Assembly: GCA_000320545.1 (NCBI GenBank)
Contig: ADNK01000510.1
Location: 74,501-138,500, forward strand
Origin: Bigelowiella natans CCMP2755
Lineage: Eukaryota > Cercozoa > Chlorarachniophyceae
DNA length: 64,000 bases
Direction of reading: 5' to 3'
In this document: positions 37,358 through 48,849 of the stretch, in pieces
Layout: each line of letters starts with the position of its first letter
How positions within the stretch are numbered: the first letter of the stretch is position 1
Translations under genes and position numbers: made by a program
Notes under the pieces: model-generated
Told to the model about the DNA's origin: nothing
What the model saw: the letters and a program-made list of their open reading frames with translations, nothing else
Databases searched by the model: none

Positions 37358-37465
37358 CTAGTTGATGCGTATGGGAATGTGCGTTCTTGGGAGTTGTGTG
37401 AATGACATTCTCTCCCCTCTCATCATTTACTTCAAGGTCCTCCTATCTTTCAATATGGCGTGTGT

Positions 37466-37505
<40 letters not shown>

Positions 37506-38506
37506 CCGCACTTATCAATACCACCACCCGCCTTCTACAATATTTACTGCACCATTTCCTTAAAAACACGCAGGCACCAGAACAGCATACCTCCATCGAA
37601 ATCCGGTTGCATCAGTACCGATTTGTTTCCATGTCTACAGTGAACATGATCATTATTCCTCCCCAACGTTCCGCAAAGTTCTAAGAGGCATGGAACCCCT
37701 TCTCGGAGTAACGAGTATTTTTTGGTGCAGCGTATGCGATCTGTTTGAAGGAGGGAGACATCAACAGCAGCAGCGGTCGCCAGGGTGTTTACATTTAGCG
37801 TAAACGCAGGTTATATATGTACTATATATTTATATCCGAAGTATTTTGAGTGGAGCATCTTTGATGAAAGAGAGTAGTATGGACAGTATCCACAAAATCA
37901 TATAGAAGGCCTACCGTCCAAACGCAGTTCTTTTCTATCTTCATTTTGCATGTTATCGACACCACTTGCCGGCTCCTCAGCGACATTATTGTCTCCCCTT
38001 CACGGAAAACGCGCATACACAAAGAATTCGAGATAGTTACAACCAATAAGCAAATGAAGATGGTAGTACGAATCCTTAATTGTCTACCTTTCCTTCTTTT
38101 TCATGAACGTCTTCTCTGGTTTCTCTGGAGATGCTATATCTTTCATCTGATAGACATTTGCTAGCATCAAACATTGGGAGGGACAATAATGCAGGACAAC
38201 AAGCATCTCATATACACACCCACACACACAATATGTAAAAATATTTTAAGCTACCTTAGAGCTGGGCTCGCTAACAAGACGACGAATTACGAATTTGCTC
38301 CCTTTCCTCGTCTGATGAATAGGTCCCAATTTATAAATAAAACATCTCAAATCAGCATGTAATTCATAATTTTATTGTATCTTTAGAACCACCATGTACA
38401 TTTCCATCGGGTCGATGACGACAATTCCTGTGGGCTTCTTCAACTCCAACTTGGTTCCATTTCTAAAAGCTTTCTCGATACTGACAACCGTGATTCCCAT
38501 CAGACA
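37358..38506 (-). CDS. candidate upstream exons of the Roco gene
   Basis: Three exon-like stretches on the minus strand. About 37,680-37,590 reads through (GTLGRNNDHVHC, then LMQPDFDG) to a donor GTATGC whose phase fits the 37357 exon. About 38,060-37,912 reads NSLCMRVFREGETIMSLRS to a donor GTAGGC but its phase does not fit directly, so a junction is missing. About 38,506-38,380 is a short ORF (MGITVVSIEKAFRNG). Their beta-rich character is like the confirmed N-terminal exons. A (GT)n run at 37,469-37,502 separates the first from the confirmed exon. Gene start not determined. Confidence 0.35.
37469..37502. repeat. (GT)n microsatellite
   Basis: Perfect GT run between confirmed and candidate Roco exons. 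Confidence 0.95.
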
Positions 38507-39160
38507 TTACTTTATTAATTCAAATGATTCGTGAACGTTAGCTAAGAACCGTTTCGATGCTTCCTTTGGAAACTCCTTCCAGGACATCGAGCGGCCGTTG
38601 TACCATTCCCAAGAATAGGGAGAGCCCGACCGCTCTATTTTGGGTGTTTTTTCGACATTTTTTGATGGAATTTCCTTCCCTTCTGCTGCAGCTTGCATAT
38701 TCGTTATTTTCACAGCTTCCACTCCCGTTTCTACTGCAGCTTGCATTCCTTCTGTTGGAATTTCCTTCCCTTCTGCTGCAGCTTGCATATTCGTTATTTT
38801 CACAGCTTCCACTCCCGTTTCTACTGCAGCTTGCATTCCTTCTGTTGGAATTTCCTTCCCTTCTGCTGCAGCTTGCATATTCGTTATTTTCACAGCTTCC
38901 ACTCCCGTTTCTACCGCAGCTTGCATTCCTGTTTCTGTCGCAGAGGGCATTTCCGTCGTAGATTGCTTCCCTATATCTATTGCAGCTGGCATTTCTGTCT
39001 GATTTGTAGACAGTGAAAAAGCTTGTTGCTGGTCCGACACATTCTTTAACGAAGTTCCCGCACCAGCAGCTAACCCTACTGTCGGGTCATGCTGAAATTG
39101 TACATTCTCTACTACTTTTCCAATGGTTCGCCGGAGTTGAGCTTCATCTTTACTTTCCAT
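38507..39160 (-). CDS. small protein with three 30-residue tandem repeats
   Basis: An open frame of 217 codons (MESKDEAQLRRTIGKVVE start). Its centre is three nearly identical 30-residue units containing GMQAAVETGVEAVKI and NMQAAAEGKEIP; shorter derivatives (MPSATETGMQ) precede them. The C-terminus (SGSPYSWEWYNGRSMSWKEF) is different and more folded-looking. An acceptor (TTATTTTAG) lies directly before the ATG, and an upstream piece ending at a donor GTAGGTGG near 39,228 could be spliced to it, so this may be the last exon of a longer gene. Function unknown. The repeats are alternating hydrophobic/acidic and may form amphipathic helices. Confidence 0.55.
   Translation of the reverse strand: MESKDEAQLRRTIGKVVENVQFQHDPTVGLAAGAGTSLKNVSDQQQAFSLSTNQTEMPAAIDIGKQSTTEMPSATETGMQAAVETGVEAVKITNMQAAAEGKEIPTEGMQAAVETGVEAVKITNMQAAAEGKEIPTEGMQAAVETGVEAVKITNMQAAAEGKEIPSKNVEKTPKIERSGSPYSWEWYNGRSMSWKEFPKEASKRFLANVHESFELIK
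38669..38938 (+). repeat. 90-bp minisatellite, three in-frame copies
   Basis: Units at 38,669-38,758, 38,759-38,848 and 38,849-38,938. Copies 1 and 2 look identical; copy 3 differs late (ACCGCAGC for ACTGCAGC) and then diverges. It codes for the repeats of the 38,507-39,160 protein. Confidence 0.95.
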
Positions 39161-39700
39161 CTAAAATAAGGGGCTTTAACATTTTTTGTGATTGATATCT
39201 AATCCAGGAATGATTTTTCCACCTACCTCAACTTTCTGTTTCTCAATTCTTCTGGGGCTCTCTTCTCCAGATCTAGTCGAACCTAATTTAGTTCTCTTCT
39301 AAATTTTCCGTACCATATTGATTAGTCCTCAGATTTCCCCCTTCCTAGAACTGCTTCTTGGTTCCACTAGATCAGGTGCAATCTCCCCGGTTTCCTCTTC
39401 ATTTGAGAGCAGACTTCCGAGCGTAGGTTATCAGGTTGAAACGCCGCTGATGTGTTCGGGTAGAAAACGAGTAGAAAACACTCCTGATGTGGCGGTTGCT
39501 ATCCGATCTGTTCGATCTGCCATTGTCGCAGCTACAAAATCGTCGGGTGGAAATTTAATTAATAATTGTTCTACAAAATGTAAAGATGGATTCGTTTGTT
39601 TTACATGCTGCGATATACCAATGGGCATTGTCGCAGGACGGAAATCGACTCTACTATTTTGTACGATGACGATCCAACTTCCGAACTAATCGCGACCCCG
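39161..39700. other. spacer with possible 5' exons of both flanking genes
   Basis: Minus-strand piece 39,290-39,228 (GSTRSGEESPRRIEKQ) may precede the repeat protein. On the plus strand, the frame of the oxidoreductase stays open upstream of its first ATG, from an acceptor at 39,637 (TEIDSTILYDDDP), so an earlier start is possible. Probably contains a bidirectional promoter. Confidence 0.4.
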
Positions 39701-42700
39701 ATGGACGAGGAGGTCTCCCTAACGCAATATTATGACTTTGTTGTCATTGGGGGAGGCGTCGCTGGGGTAACATGTGCACAGGAACTTGAGAGACTCCTTC
39801 CGAGGAAAATACAAAAAATGACACCTGCCATTGCCTTGGTGAGCTGCACCTCGACGCTGAAGGTAATTGACTCTCCTCCTCAGCGTATTTTGCTGCTGCT
39901 ATAAAGTTGTGCTTCTAGGTCGTCGAAAATTTACAAGCTCGTACGAAGGCAATAATCGATTTCGACATACGAGAGGTTAAAGTGACCAAATGTCGGCAAA
40001 TACTGAAAAATACAAAGGTAGTTGTAGGTCTACCTATTCTGCACCGGTGCGCCATTGCTCACGTCGTTTCTTTTCCAGGTTGTCACTGGACTCGTGGAAC
40101 ACGTGAATTCTTCCAAGAAGCAGATAACCTTGGATTCTAAAGAAATTCTCAGGTGGGCGACTCTTAATCGAACTCTTAATGGGTTCCACTGAAGTACACA
40201 CTGTTGTTTTGCTTTCCAGTTATGGAAAGCTCTGCATTTGTTCCGGAGCCCGCCCAAAACTTCTCTGCGATAATGTGTGGTTTTCCTAACATCCTGCATT
40301 GCTTGTGAGATATGAACGAGTTTTCATAATTTTAGAATTCCCGTGTGATCGGAATCCGAGACGTTGATTCCGTTGTCGAATTGGGCAAGAAGTTAAGTGC
40401 TGCAAGGAGAGTTGTGATTGTCGGGAACGGCGGCATAGCAATGGAGCTTGTTCACGCTCTCCATATCGCACAAGCTAGCATGGCAAAGGAGGGGACCAAA
40501 AAAGATGGGGGAAGTGTAATAGAGTACCACAAGATTGAGATTATCTGGGTCGTGAGAGACAGGATGCTAGGACACACATTCTTAGATAGAACTGCAAGCG
40601 CATATTTGCTCCCCTTCCTATTTCCGAAAAAGGACCCGACGTGCCCTCCTCCTTCCGTAGATAGTAGCAGTGGTGATGGTACTACGAGTAGAAATAATGG
40701 AAGAAGTGAGAATGGGCGCGGAACAGCAGAGAATAAGGGGGAGGCAGCAGCTAAAAAGGAGCAACTTCGGTCTGAGCAAGAAGCTGATAATAACAATAAT
40801 AACAATAATAATAGTAATAGTAGTGGGGGCCAGCGCCGATTATCGACTACAGGATCATCTGCACATAGTCCCATTAGCCATGAGCACCGCCAAAGAAAAC
40901 AACAGCAGCAGCAACTTGATGGGTCCTTAGGGCCGTACTGGCTCCAATGCCTAGGGGGAGTGCTTGATGCAAAATCATCCAGAAAGCAACCATTTCTTGT
41001 AGAATCATATGAACAAAACAGCAGCAGCAGCAGCAATTTCAGGCGGGCTGAATTGAACTACCAGCCAAACGTCACCATGGAATTCGAAACAGAAGTCCAT
41101 CAGTGCGTTGATTTGTCAGCGAAGACGTCCGATGCATCATCAGGTCATTGTAGCTTTCTCGAGCCAAACATTCTGCTTGATCATGCTTGCCGTTGCTTCT
41201 TCCTTCTTTAAACGGGCTAATACGCACAAGAAGTCATGCAGAACCGTTCAAATCAGGTGTCTCTAGCAAAAATGGCCCATTCCCCCTGCAAGTAGAGCTC
41301 ACAAACGGACGCAAGATCAAGTGCGATTTCGTCGTATCTGCTACGGGGGTGGTTCCCAACACTGAATTCCTTTCGGAGGAATTTGAGCTGGGACCGGACA
41401 GGGGCGTCAAGATCGACGAGACAATGGCGACGAGTGTACCAGACGTGTTCGCAGCAGGTAGTACCAGGACACAGTAACGGGGGGGGGGGAAGAGAAAATG
41501 AAATCCTTTGCAATGGTGAAAGAATTCTCTTACTTTGGTACAAGTTGGTTCACAAAAACATATATTATGCACACAAACGCACACCACCACCACCACCACC
41601 ACCACCACCACCACCACCACCACCGCCACCACATATTGTCTGTACCATTCTCTGCATATGCGTGGCAGTTGTCATCATAATCAACAACAGCAACAACACT
41701 CTCCCTGCCATCATCCAAACATGCATGCATACATACATACGTCACAATAGGTGACGCTTGTTACTGTGAATTCGAAGACCATAGCTCCACGTGGTTGCAA
41801 ATGAGGCTGTGGACGCAAGCCAGAGTCATGGGCGCTTACGCTGCAAGAGCAATGGCCGGACTGGTAATAGCAATAGTTATAGGAGTAGGTAGAGCTGCAT
41901 CAGCAGCAGTAGGAGGAAAGGAGAGGAGAGTAGTGATGGAGGAGATGCGATGAGTTAAAACAGCACTTGAGTAGTTAGAAATTATGTGCCGGCACACAAG
42001 ACAAAGAAGAGCCAACGCGTGTTCAACATGCAAAGAAATAGTGAAGAGACTTCAACATCCTGCGCCACAGCCATCAGTCGTTTGGCGGGGTGTAAGGACA
42101 CACACGTACTGACCGTCACAGACACTGGAATTCCATATTTCGAAAAATCACAACTACTACCTAAAACTACTACAACAACACCTACTACTACTACTACTAC
42201 TACTACGATTACCACTTGTTCAAACATGAAAAGAGCTAAAGGCACCACGACACCACCCATCACATCAACCCACACTACACAGGGATCGGAACTAGGATTC
42301 AACTTCGAGCTGTTTGCACACTGCACGTCGTTCTTCGGAGAGAAGGTGGTCCTCTTGGGAAACTTCAATGGAGAGGTAGTCGGTAGGGTTATCAGTGTGA
42401 CAGCAGCACGTGCTCGGGCCCACGCTTTGACCTGCTCCTTTGATATACTACACTCAACGATGCAGTCGGTATGCGTTTTCAAAGGAAATACGATGGCTCA
42501 GAGAGGATGACTTTTTACAGGGACTCGGTGAAGAAAATAAGGACTTCAAAGTGTTGGTGCGCTGCAAGCCTGGCGTCGAGTTTATCCGGGTTCTAGTGAA
42601 GAACCACCGAATGGTTGTTGTATGTAGCAGCTACCACATAAATGATGATGCGCTCAATTATTCCCTACTTCATTGTCAGTCGTTCCACATTGAAAATCGC

Positions 42701-42982
42701 TGTATCTCATCTTCTTCTTGTTCTCCGATGAAAAGGTGGGAGCAACTCTGATAGGAGACGTGGACCTAGCAGAGACTTTCGAAAATCTCCTCATGAATCA
42801 GGTAGCATGTGAAAGCATGGTGGGCGAACGGTTTGGTTGCGCACACACAAGTTTATTCAACACCGGAATTAATTCTGGTACTTTTGCTTCTGTTTTACCC
42901 TGCCTTTGGTCAGATAAATATTGCTTCGATTGAGGACGAGCTTCTGAGGGAGGATGTAGATCTTGAAGACTACTTTGACTGA
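39701..42982 (+). CDS. PYROXD1: PYROXD1-type pyridine nucleotide-disulfide oxidoreductase (11 exons, complete)
   Basis: FAD and NAD(P)H-dependent oxidoreductase; in animals PYROXD1 protects the tRNA ligase RTCB from oxidation. Exons: 39701..39862, 39919..40017, 40079..40152, 40220..40274, 40336..41143, 41242..41457, 41751..41863, 42283..42375, 42521..42613, 42736..42801, 42914..42982; about 615 residues, phases agree throughout. FAD Rossmann motif: FVVIGGGVAGVTCAQEL. NAD motif: RVVIVGNGGIAMEL. Third FAD motif: DFVVSATGVVPNTEF, then VPDVFAAGDAC. C-terminal PYROXD1 signatures: FELFAHCTSFFGEKVVLLG, GATLIGDVDLAETFENLL and DVDLEDYFD before the stop. Exon 5 has a low-complexity insert rich in Asn, Gln and Ser in the place where the human protein also has a loop. 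The frame is open upstream of the chosen ATG, so the N-terminus may be longer. Confidence 0.93.
41580..41633. repeat. (CCA)n triplet tract in PYROXD1 intron 6
   Basis: CCA run inside the intron between exons ending 41457 and starting 41751. A (TAC)n patch at 42,178-42,206 sits in the next intron. Confidence 0.9.
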
Positions 42983-44333
42983 TGTTTGTGGTAGCTTAGA
43001 ATCGAAATTAGCATGATCTCGAAGATGTCTAAGAAACGTGACAGATGTGCCAATTGTATGTGCAAGAGGCCGGTCAGCATCAAAATCAGCTTGCAATCTT
43101 ACATCAGACGAAAGCTAGTAGACAATTGGCAACTGCTATCGCATGTGTAAATTCTACTGAACTGTGAATAGAAGCAACGGATGCGCATTTATTCGCGAAT
43201 TTCATACTTGATAAAATTATACTTTCTGGTGGCATCATATAGTCCGTTCGGTCATATGTCTGTATGTTGTATACAGCGATGAGCTGAGAGAACACATAGT
43301 ACAGTGCTACAAAGGAAGAAACCACACTCAGCGTTAGCATCATGCTAAGCATAGATGTCTGCTCATGTATTGCATGCACATTGTCATGTTTGGCGTCTTT
43401 GTCTATGCTAGCATGTCTCATCTTGCAGTATAGTGGTGTAGTTTACGTGCATAGCTACATCGCACCCACATTGTTGCACATGTACGTGTGTAGATATGGG
43501 CTTGCGTCTACTATAAAGACGTGTGCTTCCCTACGACATGCGGGGACTTACAAGTCCACATGCGTGCATGCTGTCTATGACATGTGCATCGACCACTTCA
43601 CATGAACCTTTAACCTCGATCACATGTAGCACAAATCAGCGTACACATGAACACATAGCTAGATAGGGACTTGCAAGACCATGTAACGATGCGCATTTTG
43701 CCAAACAAGTGAACGCAAATATGGAATCACATCTCAACATCATTGATAGCCGTTGTTTCGGTATTGAGTGTCGCGCGCATTTCGCGCAACAGTGCGTGTC
43801 TCCTTCTCATTGCAACTCAATGATCTTTCACTTGTTTCGTCGTCGCGCATCACGTGCTGTGGCATTGAGCTGATTCCTCAAGCGGCGTTGTTGTATAGCT
43901 GACGTGCGTGTGGTGTGTAATGGGCTTAGCTAGTTAGCTGGTGTGACCAGCAGGTTTTTGAGACTGGCAATCTGGCCATTGTGGAACAATTCGGCCATCA
44001 GCAGCATGGCGTCGTGGACGTGGGGCGAATGCACATGCAAGTCCAGAAAGTGCATGCCAATGTGTCCAACATGCATGCTTCACAGCCATAGAATTTCGCG
44101 TCACAATTTTTAAGAATTCTTCGTGCTAAAATCCGCACAAATGGCAGACTTTTTTTTTTTCAAATAGTCTATGACATCTGTAGAAGCCGAGCCAGCTATA
44201 GCCCAATCCCTGCATTTAAAATATGAATGAAATATTGTATGCTGATACTCGTTAGCTTATGTCTCAGTTACACATCCTTTCATTTATTGAAATGGTGCTT
44301 CACAGTATTGCATGCACATGTAGGAGGGAACAC
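42983..44333. other. CATG/CTAG-rich spacer with one coding-like fragment
   Basis: Word composition resembles the retroelement island (many GCATGC, CACATG, CTAGC). On the minus strand, 44,076-43,935 reads through as VGHIGMHFLDLHVHSPHV... and ...GQIASLKNLLVTPAN before a stop. It could be a last exon of the ankyrin gene or a relic; I cannot decide. The remainder shows no gene. Confidence 0.45.
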
Positions 44334-45948
44334 TGACAGAGGAGTCATTCCTTGCTTGTCCTTGGCGCAGATATCCGCACCGGCATCAACAAGAAATTCA
44401 ACGCACCTTAAATTACCAACGCGTACCAAAAATAAAGTGAAATACTTTACATATAAATTCTGAATTTGTTCGTGTATTGCCCAAGAAGAGGTGACAGCTG
44501 CTCATATATCTACTCGCTCATTCTACTACCTCATATGGCCTTCAGATGCCATCAGATGCAACGGTGTGGTCCCACGAGTGTCTTTTCTGCTCAAGTCAGC
44601 CCCTTTCTGTGAAGAGATGAAGGTTAGACGAATAACAGTGCGCCGAATAAAATCAAGGAGGAGTAACTATAGGTGTTTGAGCGTTGTGTGTTGTTGGCGC
44701 AGGACGTACATACCAACCACCTCCTCACCTCTATAAGCAGCTTGATAGTCGTCGAGCATCCACTCCTTGCGCTCCCTACACAATAAACACGTGGTATGAA
44801 CGACGACGGGCAAGAGAAAAGCGCAAGCAATGCGGCAGCATCAAACGACCCAACGATGAAGATGACAATGATGATGACGATGAAGGAATATATCACAGTG
44901 TAGAGGAGTCGCCCGGTAGCAGTCTTCAGCCTCCAGGTTCCCTCCTTGCGCAAGCATCCACTTGGAAGAAGAGTAAAGAAGGACGGGGAAGGGAGGAACG
45001 TCAAGAAGAAGAATAGTGTCTTAGAAGCACAAGGAATAAGGATAGAAGAAAGAAAAAGAGAGAGAGTTTGAAAGAAGAAAGAGAATTGACGAACGTTTCA
45101 GCCCCCCCCTCTTCCCCTATCTCTCTTTCTTCTTTCTGGCTCTCACTTCCAAGGTTCTGTAAGTCCCTGCACCGGCCGAGAGATGTAAAGGTGTTGCTTG
45201 CAAATACTCTCGCATATGTAGCAACTACGAGGATGAGGGTGGGGGAACAGAAGAGAGAGGTCACAGGTACGGTTGATTGCTAATTGTGGTGATAATAAAT
45301 CTTTTAAAGAAAGACATCGTCAAAGGCTACTGCCCATAAAAGCGAAACAGTTGTGCTACGACAAAACTAGCACCATCCGCTATGATCACTTGGGAGAAAA
45401 GGAATGTTTGCGAGGGGCAATACATGATGTAAGGTGTTCCCTCACACTCAACCTCTCTCCTTGACTTGCCCGTGAACCTCGTCAGCATCTTGGCCACACA
45501 CGCAACAACTAGGTTGGGGGGGGGGGGGTGATGGGGAGACGATGGGAAGAGGAGTAAGATGGCTTCGGCCCTATGTTGTATACATGCGTGTGTGCGTGTA
45601 TGACGTGCGTGTGCAACGTATGGTTATGTTGTGCGTGTGTGCGTATTTGGGTGTGTATTAGACCTTGTGCGTCGTCGCTCTCCGCAGCGGTGTGCATGAG
45701 AGACATCCTGTGGAGGGATTTTTGTTGTATGGTGGGAAATAATAGTAACACCCAGATTGTGACTAGATGACGACGACGATGACGACGACGACGGTGATAT
45801 CAGATTCGCACGCACACACACACACACATACCCGCACACTTGTTGTCGTAGGAATCAAGGAGTTGAGCGGTGTGCGAGATCATCGTATTTCGTGGTGTAC
45901 ACTACTTTCTTTTGTTATCGGCGACTACAGCAGAGCTACTACATATAC

Positions 45949-45991
<43 letters not shown>

Positions 45992-46221
45992 TGGAGAGAA
46001 AAAGGACATAAAGGAGAAAGGTAGCAAACCCTCTTGAATTGACGAGAGTGAGGAGTCTGATTCTGTCCTCTTCCTTTGCTTGTTCCTGAGAAGAGGAAGA
46101 GGAAGAGGAAGAGGAGGAGGAGGAGGAATGAAGTGGAGGACGGGGAGATGGAAAATCTTAAGTTGTTAGAAATGTGATGAATGTCTATGTTTTGTTTATC
46201 AATATGTATAAATATAATATG

Positions 46222-46289
<68 letters not shown>

Positions 46290-46511
46290 CATCAGTACGC
46301 TTATGAGAGGGAAAAGACCTCGATGAGGTGGTAGCATGCTTCTAGGTGTCCATCTGCGACGTATGGATGCATGCCGGGGCTATCGCCAATGCCTCCGATT
46401 CCCACGGATATTCTTTGTGATGCAACATGCATGAGAGATTCGTCGACGGCTCAAGTTGCTATCCACCCTTCTATGGGAGGAAAGGGCCTATAATTGCTAT
46501 TAGTTGTTTGT

Positions 46512-46582
<71 letters not shown>

Positions 46583-46666
46583 GAGAAAGAGAAAGGGGGG
46601 AGGGGGCTGTTGTTAATGCACGGCTGTGTGATATTTCCACTACTGTAATCACTATTTCTTCTATTT

Positions 46667-46702
<36 letters not shown>

Positions 46703-47909
46703 GCTGTTATCGCCCAGTAGCGTACGTGTCGCATGCCACCATCCCTTAGGTAGGTAAAGGATATTCCCCTCTTCCTGATGATTTAGGGAGGTGGAGGAGG
46801 AATGACAGTGAAGCGAATGATCATAATCCCAGGGTAGTGAAAGAAGGTGGGTGAAGAAATGGATAAGGATATTGATGATTTCGGTATATCGTTGTCGTTT
46901 GTCATAGCTAGCACAGCAGCACTCGTTACCTGAATTACTCTGAGGGTTCTCCCATTTCCAGTGAAATTGTGATTTTTATGATCGTCAGCTTCGTTTATTT
47001 CTATCTGCACTACAGATGACCTTTGCTGTAAAGATCGAGGGACAGGGGGGGGAGTGGATTCATCAGGTGGCGCAATGAACCATTCCTTTCGTCCTACAAG
47101 AACAAAGCAAGAGTCAGTGATGACGACGAACATATACCGTCGCCTGCTGCACTACTGTAGCGGTATTCATACTACACAACCGTATATTAGTCCAAGCCAA
47201 CTCTCATCATGACGATGGAAGTCAAGACCGTCGCCATTCTCGGCTGCAATACTGACGACAGGTCGTAGATTTATGCACTTCAGCGCTGCTGGTACCCAGG
47301 AACACCTGATGGGATATTCTTTGATGATTATGGTTGTGATGATGATTATGATGATGATGATGATGATGATGATAGTCTCGCGCTACCCTGGTGTAACAGC
47401 AGTGATAGATTGGTAAAGTTCATCCCTAACAGTACTGAAGAGGAGGCCGGATCGCCCCAGGGTTCCATTACGTGGCTGCTGCTGCTTATGGAGGAGTTCC
47501 CGTAAACTCATTTGCGAGTCTAATAAAAAACATTAGTATTGTATAAGTGTGCTTTGTTTGTTCTGAATGGGAGAGCGGGATCGTTCTCTTGCTACCTCCC
47601 CTGAAAGAACCTCCACTTGCTGCCACTCGACGTGGATCGAGCGGTGCCACGTTAACACCGGCGAATTTCTGTTTATTGAACGGTTTTTGCATTGGTTGAT
47701 GGTATGATGATAGGCGCTAATAATAATAATGATGATAGTGAAGAGGAGGAGAAAAGGGGGGCGAGGAGAATGTCTCCCACCTCGATGAATTCCTTAGGTT
47801 CACCCCATTTATCCCTCAGGCTCAACAAATTAGGGGAGGATTCTAAAAGAATTGGGCCGGTGTTACGCAGGCATTCGTTGAATTCGACAGTGGTGAGTTT
47901 TGCGGCCAT
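44334..47909 (-). CDS. ankyrin-repeat protein built from many very small exons
   Basis: Start at ATG 47909 (MAAKLTTVEFNECLRNTG). Supported exons: 47909..47781, 47668..47596, 45707..45664, 45224..45173, 44775..44729, 44606..44530, 44406..44334; the last four join in phase. Ankyrin signatures: MSLMHTAAESDDAQG, LQATPLHLSAG, CSTTIKLLIEKGADLSRKD, RGTTPLHLMASEGHMRC and VEFLVDAGADICAKDKQG. Likely further exons lie at about 47,100-46,940 (GRKEWFIAPPDEST), 46,400-46,305 (GMHPYVADGHLEACYHLIE), 46,090-46,020 (EQAKEEDRIRLLTLVNSRG) and near 47,300-47,200 (SIAAENGDGLDF). Introns are full of (GA)n, (TA)n and (GT)n. Ankyrin repeats bind proteins; partner unknown. Full exon set and the 3' end are not settled. 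Confidence 0.7.
45954..45989. repeat. (AG)n microsatellite in the ankyrin gene
   Basis: Perfect AG run, intronic. Confidence 0.95.
46218..46579. repeat. two (TA)n/(TG)n compound microsatellites in one region
   Basis: TA run then TG run at 46,218-46,288; TG run then TA run at 46,515-46,579, in opposite order. An ankyrin-like exon lies between them. A (TAC)n run follows at 46,670-46,700. Confidence 0.9.
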
Positions 47910-48849
47910 CTTGGGAGAGATTCGTGTTATTTCTGGGGTTGTAGCCCATGACGACGTGCTTAACCCCCGCCACGGTCTCGCTGCAGAGGCCAGCTGTGAT
48001 GCTCGACGGACGGAAGAGCAACGATCCATGGATTTGAGAAGGAAAAGCGCGATGTCCGTTCGAATTGATACTGTAGCTCTAATCACACCTTGTTCAAACC
48101 TTGAGCTGGGGATATACAGTGGTCCAGATCACCGTCCCCTCTCCCATCCTCGGCTCGGCTCTCCCTCCCGAAAGCCTGCTGGCAGGAAGTTCTCTTCGTG
48201 TTCGTCTCGTCTTAGTTCTACGACACGCGATCAGTGATGTCGCACGGTCAAAACACCATTTAAATGTGGAGAAGATAGCTAGATGAACAACAACAACAAC
48301 AACAACAGCAACAACAATAAAATAGATTCCTTTCAAACTGTCTCCAAAGATATAGCTAGGTTTCGTTCAAAAATTGTCCCAACAAATACCAGTTGGAGCA
48401 ATATGGTGTTACTAATGGGCTCAATATTTTTTTATCCGAGTTTTAGAAATCCATGGAAATCTATTTCGGAAATAAAGAGTGTTGGTTTGTTGTCGCACGA
48501 GTCACAATTGCAGAAGCACCGTTAACGGTTACAGAAAAAGGTCGCTGGTCTTTTTTCCTGACGACAAATATTTTGTCTAAGTCGCATGCAAAAAATCCTC
48601 GGGATTTCTGCTTTGACGGGATATACGGGAATGATCACAGAATGTTTCTGTGGAAGGAATGTGGTTTTCCAATGTAACTATTACCGGGAAACATGCAATA
48701 AATGTTGTCCAGAATGATAACACTTAACAACAGAGTAGTTTTCAAATAACAATGCTCCCTGAGCTTCAATCCCCCCCCCTCAAGAAACACTGTTAGAATA
48801 TATTTTCGAGTGAGAGTGGGATCTGTCCCCGATAATATTTACCGCAAAT
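47910..48849. other. spacer between divergent ankyrin and Tudor-like genes
   Basis: Two overlapping open stretches on the plus strand at 48,283-48,677 (one with MVLLMGSIFFYPSF, one with CWFVVARVTIAEAP) look protein-like but I could not splice them into either neighbour. A (CAA)n run is at 48,285-48,318. Presumably includes both promoters. Confidence 0.4.

Noticed and set aside
38380-38512. 30-nt intron joining the repeat protein to the next short ORF
   Set aside because: Phases would fit, but 30 nt is about half the smallest intron seen elsewhere in the window.
38669-38938. Possible CRISPR-like array
   Set aside because: Three abutting 90-bp units with no spacers, in a eukaryotic coding frame; it is a minisatellite.
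47692-48237. 181-codon plus-strand open frame
   Set aside because: Overlaps, antisense, the first exons of the ankyrin gene, which have in-phase splice borders and continue into recognisable repeats.
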